Shown here one piece after another: positions 59,305 to 64,000 of a stretch of 64,000 bases of DNA (position 1 is its first letter; each line of letters starts with the position of its first letter). The DNA is taken from contig CBDAQG010000002.1 of assembly GCA_965198995.1 (NCBI GenBank), positions 1,798,001-1,862,000 of the forward strand, in the 5' to 3' direction. The DNA is from CAXMMR01 sp965198995 (GTDB lineage: Bacteria > Pseudomonadota > Alphaproteobacteria > Acetobacterales > Acetobacteraceae). Both the position numbers and the translations under genes were made by a program. The notes beneath the pieces are model-generated. The model saw only the letters and a list, made by a program, of their open reading frames with translations. It had not been told where the DNA came from and did not search any database.

Positions 59305-59523
59305 GTGAAGGCGAGGGCTCTGCCCTCGACCCGCTGGGGCCTGAGGCCCCAGACCCACATTCATAAGGTGTCGGTGTTCCGACGGGCTCGGCCTTGGCTT
59401 GCGCCGCCGATAATATGGCTGCGTCGCTCAGTCAGATGCACAGTGGGACAATCCCTGGCTCAGTGTTTCCCAAGCCTAGGCTTTGGTGGGTTCAAGGGGC
59501 GGAGTAAGCCCCTTGCCTTGCCT
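59305..59523. repeat. Composite palindromic repeat, copy 12 (family A, split halves)
   Basis: 59308-59355 is one arm (CGAGGGCTCTGCCCTCG, TGGGGCCTGAGGCCCCA). 59486-59522 is the other (CAAGGGGCGGAGTAAGCCCCTTG), ending next to the rseP stop. About 130 bp of non-repeat sequence between the arms may carry the bamA promoter; no gene is seen. Confidence 0.75.
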
Positions 59524-60660
59524 TCAGCCGATCAGTCGCGACACCCAGCGGAACAGTCCGAAATGGGTCAGATCGTTGAACGTCGCGAACACGAACAGCG
59601 CGCCGATCAGCGCCACTCCGGCGCGCTGTCCGAAGGCCTGCGCGCGCTCCGGCAGCGGCCGCCCGCGCAGCGCCTCGGCGGCGTAGAACATCAGGTGCCC
59701 ACCATCGAGCACCGGCACCGGAAACAGGTTGATCAGGCCGAGATTGATCGACAGCAGGGCGATAAAGTTGACGAAGCTGGCGGCGCCGAGCTCGGCCACC
59801 TGGCCGGAGAGCTGGGCAATCCTGAGCGGCCCGCCCAGCTCGTCGGACCCCCGCCCCGACACAATGATCGTCCACAGGCCCGACAGCGTCTCCCGCGCCA
59901 CCTCCCAGGTCTGCGTCACCCCGGCGACAACTGCGCCCGCCGCCGACAGATGCTCGGTGTCCACCCCTTGGCTGGTGATCCCCAGCATGCCGACGGGGTG
60001 CACCGCCGACCGGTCGCGCGGCTGCGGCGTCACCGGCAGCGCCAGCGCCGTGCCGCCCCGCGTCAGCGTCACTACCAGCGTGCGGCCGGCGGCATTGACG
60101 ACGATGTGCTGGATGTCCTCGAAGCGGTGGATCGCCGCGCCGTCAATGCCGGTGATCCGGTCGCCCGAGCGCAGCCCGGCCGCCGCCGCCGCCGACCCCG
60201 GCAACACCTCGCCGATGACGGCGCGCGGCACCACCCGTCCGGCAATGCCGAACAGCAGCGTGAACAGCACGATCGCCAGCGCGAAGTTCGCCACCGGCCC
60301 GGCCGCAACCACGATCGCCCGCGACAGCACGCTCTTCTCGAAAAACGCCCGCCCGTGGCGATAGGCGTTCTCACCGTCCGCCTGGTCGCCCTCGAAGGAG
60401 TTGGTCATGCCGTGCAGCTTCACGTAGCCGCCGAGCGGCAGCATGCCGACCCGCCAAACCGTGCCGCGCCGATCGGTCCGGCTCCACAGCGCCCGGCCAA
60501 AGCCAACGGCAAACGCCTCCGCATGAATGCCCTGCCACCGCGCCGCCAGGTAGTGGCCCAGCTCGTGAATGAACACGAGCACGCCCAGGACGACGATGAA
60601 GGCCAGAACGGTCGTGAGCGCGTGTGGCACGAGGGAAGGTCCTGAGAAGGAGACAACCAT
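59524..60660 (-). CDS. rseP: Site-2 zinc metalloprotease RseP
   Basis: Intramembrane protease that cleaves anti-sigma factors and remnant signal peptides. 378 residues. HELGH with His32, Glu33 and His36 lies in TM1. GMLPLGGYVKLHGM, a PDZ domain (about 130-215) and NLFPVPVLDGGHLMF with the third zinc ligand Asp follow. It lies between dxr and bamA in the usual order but with repeats on both sides. Confidence 0.95.
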   Translation of the reverse strand: MVVSFSGPSLVPHALTTVLAFIVVLGVLVFIHELGHYLAARWQGIHAEAFAVGFGRALWSRTDRRGTVWRVGMLPLGGYVKLHGMTNSFEGDQADGENAYRHGRAFFEKSVLSRAIVVAAGPVANFALAIVLFTLLFGIAGRVVPRAVIGEVLPGSAAAAAGLRSGDRITGIDGAAIHRFEDIQHIVVNAAGRTLVVTLTRGGTALALPVTPQPRDRSAVHPVGMLGITSQGVDTEHLSAAGAVVAGVTQTWEVARETLSGLWTIIVSGRGSDELGGPLRIAQLSGQVAELGAASFVNFIALLSINLGLINLFPVPVLDGGHLMFYAAEALRGRPLPERAQAFGQRAGVALIGALFVFATFNDLTHFGLFRWVSRLIG

Positions 60661-60672
60661 GTAGGAAGAGTT

Positions 60673-60936
60673 GAAGGCCAGGGTAAGGCGAGCTCTGCCC
60701 TCGACCAGTCACGCGACCGCGGGCTGCGCGCAACGGGGCCGTTTGGCCCCAGACCTCTGCCGCTTGAACGCCAACCTCGCTCTTCCTCGCTGGGCGAGGC
60801 CACTCAAGAGCTTGCGCTCACAGGATAGATATCGCCCGTGAACAAAGAATAATGAACGGATGTCAAAGGCTCCGCGGCCGTGTGCGGCACGCTGTCGCGT
60901 GACGATGGGGTTCAGGGGGCAAAGCCCTTGCCTCGC
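60673..60936. repeat. Composite palindromic repeat, copy 13 (family A, diverged)
   Basis: Fills the rseP-dxr space and touches the dxr stop. It shows GGGGCCGTTTGGCCCC, GGGCGAGGCCACTCAAG, CAAAGGCTCCGCGGCC with the extra GTGTGCGGCACGC module, and GGGGGCAAAGCCCTTG. It is more diverged than copies 5 and 8. Confidence 0.75.
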
Positions 60937-62097
60937 CTAAGCCGCCCTGGCCCCACTCACCAGCCCGGCGGCCGTCCGGCGCGCCTCAGCATCGACCTGC
61001 ATCAGCTCGTCCAGGCTATCCACCGCCGGCGCGCCGAGCTGGTCGAGCACCCGGGCCACCGTCTGCACGATCTGCAGGAAGCCGAGCCGCCGCTCCAGGA
61101 ACGCCTCCACCGCCACCTCGTTGGCCGCCGACAGCACCGCCGGCGCCCCACGCCCCGCGGCGAGCGCCGCCCGTGCCAGCGGCAGCGCCGGGAAGCGCGC
61201 ATCGTCCGGCGCCGCGAAGTCCAGCCGCCCGGCCTGCGCCAGGTCGAGCCGCGGCGAGTTGGTGGCGATGCGTCGCGGCCAGGCCAGCGCATGGGCGATC
61301 GGGATGCGCATGTCCGGCGAGCCGAGCTGGGCCAGCACGCTGCCGTCGGTGTAGTGCACCATGCCGTGCACGATCGATTGCGGGTGCACGAGCACGTCGA
61401 TCCGCTCGCCCGGCAGGGCGAACAGCCGCGCCGCCTCGATCAGCTCCAGGCCCTTGTTGAGCATGGTGGCGCTGTCGATGCTGATCTTGGCGCCCATCGA
61501 CCAGATCGGGTGCTTGAGCGCCAGCTCCGGCGTCGCCGCCGCCATCTCCTCCAGGCTGGCGCGGCGGAACGGCCCGCCCGAGGCGGTGAGCGTGATCCGC
61601 TCCACCGCGCCGCGATTGCCGTCGGCCATCGCCTGGAAGATCGCATTGTGCTCGCTGTCGACCGGCAGCAGGGTCGCGCCGGCGTCGCTGACGGCCCGCA
61701 GCATGAGCTCGCCGGCCGAGACCAGCGCCTCCTTGTTGGCGAGCGCCACCACGCCGCCGCCGCGGATCGCCGCCAGGGTCGGAGCGAGCCCGGCGGTGCC
61801 GGTGATCGCCGCCATCGTCCACGCCACCGGCAGGCCGGCCGCCTCGATCACCGCCTCCGGCCCGCAGGCGGTGCGCACGCCGCTGCCGGCGAGCAGCCCG
61901 GCCAGGCCGCGGTGGCAGGCGGCGTCGTTGCAGACGGCCAGCTCGGCGCCGAGCGCACGCGCCTGCTCGGCGAGCAGCGCGATGTTGCGGTTGCCGACCA
62001 GCGCCCGCACCCGGTACTGCTCCGGCGCCGCCGCCAGCAGGTCGACCGTGCTGCGCCCGACGCTGCCCGTGGCGCCGAGCACCGTCACCGTTTTCAC
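60937..62097 (-). CDS. dxr: 1-deoxy-D-xylulose-5-phosphate reductoisomerase
   Basis: Second step of the MEP isoprenoid pathway. 386 residues. I start at GTG 62097 (KTVTVLGATGSVGRST), which overlaps the cdsA stop as GTGA; GTG 62100 is equally possible. The NADPH loop GATGSVG is at 8-14, VALANKEALVSAG and LLPVDSEHNAIFQAM carry the metal-binding Asp and Glu, and MGAKISIDSATMLNKGLE is strongly conserved. The much longer open frame upstream lies inside cdsA. Confidence 0.96.
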   Translation of the reverse strand: MKTVTVLGATGSVGRSTVDLLAAAPEQYRVRALVGNRNIALLAEQARALGAELAVCNDAACHRGLAGLLAGSGVRTACGPEAVIEAAGLPVAWTMAAITGTAGLAPTLAAIRGGGVVALANKEALVSAGELMLRAVSDAGATLLPVDSEHNAIFQAMADGNRGAVERITLTASGGPFRRASLEEMAAATPELALKHPIWSMGAKISIDSATMLNKGLELIEAARLFALPGERIDVLVHPQSIVHGMVHYTDGSVLAQLGSPDMRIPIAHALAWPRRIATNSPRLDLAQAGRLDFAAPDDARFPALPLARAALAAGRGAPAVLSAANEVAVEAFLERRLGFLQIVQTVARVLDQLGAPAVDSLDELMQVDAEARRTAAGLVSGARAA

Positions 62098-62858
62098 CAC
62101 CCGATCGGTCTCCCCCCTGCGGCGGCCGTTGCCGCCGCGATGACGAACAGATGCGCCCCGATCGCCGGTTGCGCCAGCAGCAGGCAGGCCACAGGTGCCA
62201 CCGCCAGCAGCCCATCGAAGCGATCGAGCAGCCCGCCATGCCCCGGCAGCAGCCGGCCGGAATCCTTCACCCCGAAGCGCCGCTTGATCGCGCTCTCCCC
62301 GAGGTCGCCCAGCTCGGCCACCACGGCGAGCAGCAGCGCCAGGGCGGTGATCGCGCCGAGCTCCGCCCGCAGCCCGGCCGCGAGCGCCACCAGCACCCCG
62401 CCGGCGACGCCGAAGCCGAGCCCCCCGGCCGCCCCCGACCAGGTCTTGCCCGGCGAGATGCGCGGCGCCAGCTTCGGCCCGCCAACGACCCGACCGACCA
62501 GGTAGGCGCCGACGTCGCAGCAGCTCACCAGCACCACCAGGAACAGCATGATCACCAGCCCGCCCGGCCGCAGCCGCAGCGCCGCCAGGCAGACGACCGG
62601 GATGCCGACATAGGCGAGCCCGGCCAGCGCCAGCCCCGCCTGGTTCGGCCGCCCCCTGATCATCTGCCGCCACTCGAGCCCAAGCCCAACCGCGCCCGCC
62701 GCCAGCAGCGCCAGCCAGGCGGGCCCGCCAAGCCACAGGCACAGCAATCCCGGCGGCAGCAGCGCGATCGCCGACACCACCCGCGTCCTGAGGTCACGCC
62801 AGCGCCCCGCCCCACCCCCGCGCGCGGGCGCGACGGCGCCGTCAGACAGGTCGGGCAC
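62094..62858 (-). CDS. cdsA: Phosphatidate cytidylyltransferase
   Basis: CdsA makes CDP-diacylglycerol, the precursor of phospholipids. About 254 residues and 6-7 membrane segments. The family signature SAIKRRFGVKDSGRLLPGHGG plus LLDRFD is intact near the C-terminus. I start at GTG 62858 (PDLSDGAVAP...), giving a 17-bp overlap with uppS; the frame is open to 62918. It sits between uppS and dxr as expected. Confidence 0.94.
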   Translation of the reverse strand: MPDLSDGAVAPARGGGAGRWRDLRTRVVSAIALLPPGLLCLWLGGPAWLALLAAGAVGLGLEWRQMIRGRPNQAGLALAGLAYVGIPVVCLAALRLRPGGLVIMLFLVVLVSCCDVGAYLVGRVVGGPKLAPRISPGKTWSGAAGGLGFGVAGGVLVALAAGLRAELGAITALALLLAVVAELGDLGESAIKRRFGVKDSGRLLPGHGGLLDRFDGLLAVAPVACLLLAQPAIGAHLFVIAAATAAAGGRPIGW

Positions 62859-63615
62859 CGAACCGCCGCTGGCGCCGCCGATACTCGCCGAGCGCCTCGG
62901 CAAACGCCTCCGCGCCAAAATCCGGCCACAGCACGTCGGTGAAGACGAACTCGGAGTAGGCCGACTGAAACAGCAGGAAGTTGGACAGCCGGCGCTCGCC
63001 CGAGGTGCGGATCACCAGGTCCGGGTCGGGCATGCCGTCGGTCGAGAGGTAGCGCCCGAGCGCCGCCTCGTCGATCGCGGACGGCTCCAGCTCGCCACGC
63101 AGCACCGCCTCGGCGCAGCGCCGCGCCGCCCGGGCGATCTCGCTGCGGCCGCCGTAGGAGAGCGCCACCGTCAGGTTCAACCGACGATTCGCCGCGGTCA
63201 GCCCCTCGGCCTGGGCCAGCTCGCGCGCGGTGTCGGCGCCGAACCGGTCACGCTCGCCGATCACCCTGAGCCGCACCCCCTCGGCATGCAGCTCGGCGAC
63301 CTCATGGCGCAAATAGTGCCGCAGCAGCGCGGTCAGCCCGCTCACCTCGTCCGCCGGCCGCCGCCAGTTCTCGCTGCTGAACGCATACAGCGTCAGCCAG
63401 CCGATGCCGTGCTCCACCGCCGCCTCGATCGTCCGCCGCACCGAGGTCGCACCCGCCTTGTGCCCGGCGAGCCTCGGCAGCCCCCGCGCCGCCGCCCACC
63501 GCCCATTACCGTCCATGATGATGGCGACGTGGCACGGCGTGCCGGCGTCGGACAGCGACGCCGCCCCGTCCGCCACCGCGTGCTCCGGCGGCGCCGCCGC
63601 GATCACACCGCCCAT
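62842..63615 (-). CDS. uppS: Isoprenyl transferase (undecaprenyl diphosphate synthase)
   Basis: Cis-prenyltransferase making the C55 lipid carrier for peptidoglycan and LPS. 257 residues from ATG 63615. HVAIIMDGNGRWA has catalytic Asp35. TLYAFSSENWRRP and LVIRTSGERRLSNFLLFQSAYSEFVF are the other conserved regions. An extra N-terminal tail of about 25 residues precedes the usual start. It follows frr and precedes cdsA. Confidence 0.96.
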   Translation of the reverse strand: MGGVIAAAPPEHAVADGAASLSDAGTPCHVAIIMDGNGRWAAARGLPRLAGHKAGATSVRRTIEAAVEHGIGWLTLYAFSSENWRRPADEVSGLTALLRHYLRHEVAELHAEGVRLRVIGERDRFGADTARELAQAEGLTAANRRLNLTVALSYGGRSEIARAARRCAEAVLRGELEPSAIDEAALGRYLSTDGMPDPDLVIRTSGERRLSNFLLFQSAYSEFVFTDVLWPDFGAEAFAEALGEYRRRQRRFGARPV

Positions 63616-63682
63616 GTCGCCCGCGCGTCGGGCGCCACGGTCAGGCTGTCGGCCAGGTTGCAGGTCAGGAACAGGCGCAGCG

Positions 63683-64000
63683 TCAGACCTGCTTGATCTC
63701 GCGCTCTTTGTCGCTGAGCGCGTCGTCGATCCGCCTGATGAAGGCATCCGTCAGCTTCTGCACCTCGCCCGACCAGTCGCCCACCACGTCCTCGCCGATC
63801 TCCTTCTTCTTCTCGAAGCCCTTGATCTGGTCCATGCCGTCCCGCCGCACGCCGCGGATCGCCACCCGCGACGCCTCGGCATAGCGCCCGGCGGCACGCG
63901 CGAGCTCGGTGCGCCGCTCGGCGGTCAGCTGCGGGATCGGCACCCGCACCACCTGCCCGTCCGCCGACGGGTTGAGCCCCAGCCCGCTGTCGCGCACCGC
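63683..64000 (-). CDS. frr: Ribosome recycling factor (N-terminus beyond window edge)
   Basis: C-terminal portion (about 105 residues) of RRF, which with EF-G splits post-termination ribosomes. The fragment reads RVPIPQLTAERRTELARAAG, RVAIRGVRRDGMDQIKGFEKKKEIGEDV, typical of helix-rich domain I. The frame is open to the window end, so the start is outside. uppS follows 67 bases downstream. Confidence 0.95.
   Translation of the reverse strand, partial: AVRDSGLGLNPSADGQVVRVPIPQLTAERRTELARAAGRYAEASRVAIRGVRRDGMDQIKGFEKKKEIGEDVVGDWSGEVQKLTDAFIRRIDDALSDKEREIKQV

Noticed and set aside
1..64000. tRNA or rRNA genes
   Set aside because: I found no cloverleaf-like segment with a GTTCRANNC-type arm in the gaps, and no rRNA-like conserved stretch; a dedicated search tool would be decisive.

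Overview
The window is GC-rich chromosomal DNA from an alphaproteobacterium, most likely Acetobacteraceae or a related Rhodospirillales lineage. This is inferred from gene order (folK-rpoZ-rel...acpS...lepB-rnc-era; frr-uppS-cdsA-dxr-rseP-bamA-ompH-lpxD-fabZ-lpxA-lpxI), the bifunctional Rel protein, UbiG, and two kinds of dispersed intergenic hairpin repeat. Nearly everything is core housekeeping. I see no rRNA, tRNA, CRISPR array, insertion sequence, integrase or prophage gene.

Layout. 1-7.7 kb, mostly minus strand: era (cut by the window edge), rnc, lepB, a phosphodiesterase, acpS, bifunctional rel, rpoZ and folK, with one plus-strand SRPBCC gene inserted. 7.9-15.4 kb: a family-5 uracil-DNA glycosylase followed by a stand-alone LOV photoreceptor, class II DAHP synthase, a small lipoprotein, a frameshifted monooxygenase-like gene, an alpha/beta hydrolase, an Old Yellow Enzyme and an orphan ABC substrate-binding protein. 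15.4-34.7 kb: CsbD-like, YbiB-like, nagA, a molybdopterin oxidoreductase, a DedA-type membrane protein, an OmpR/EnvZ-type two-component pair, ilvD, valS, a rhodanese, cysK, a Phd/PIN toxin-antitoxin pair, an MFS transporter, a PRC-barrel protein, carbonic anhydrase, a GNAT enzyme, a CHRD protein and a RodZ-like protein.

34.9-48.9 kb: ptsP, nitronate monooxygenase and lysC (tight minus-strand unit), a DUF1499-like lipoprotein with ubiG, hisI, lpxB facing a Gfo/Idh/MocA oxidoreductase, secD and secF, a divergent EAL protein and recO. 49.3-64 kb, all minus strand: a YcjX/YcjF-like pair, then the envelope cluster gloA-lpxI-lpxA-fabZ-lpxD-ompH-bamA-rseP-dxr-cdsA-uppS-frr. This cluster supplies lipid A synthesis, outer-membrane protein assembly, the site-2 protease, isoprenoid and phospholipid precursors, and ribosome recycling.

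The most striking non-genic structure is a composite palindromic repeat found in about 15 intergenic spaces. It usually sits within a few bases of stop codons, abuts some start codons, and separates partners that are normally adjacent (secD/secF, lpxA/fabZ, rseP/bamA, dxr/rseP). A second family of A/T-rich hairpins occurs as inverted pairs and supplies the stop codons of valS and the carbonic anhydrase. The most interesting protein pair is the LOV protein placed directly behind the DNA-repair glycosylase.
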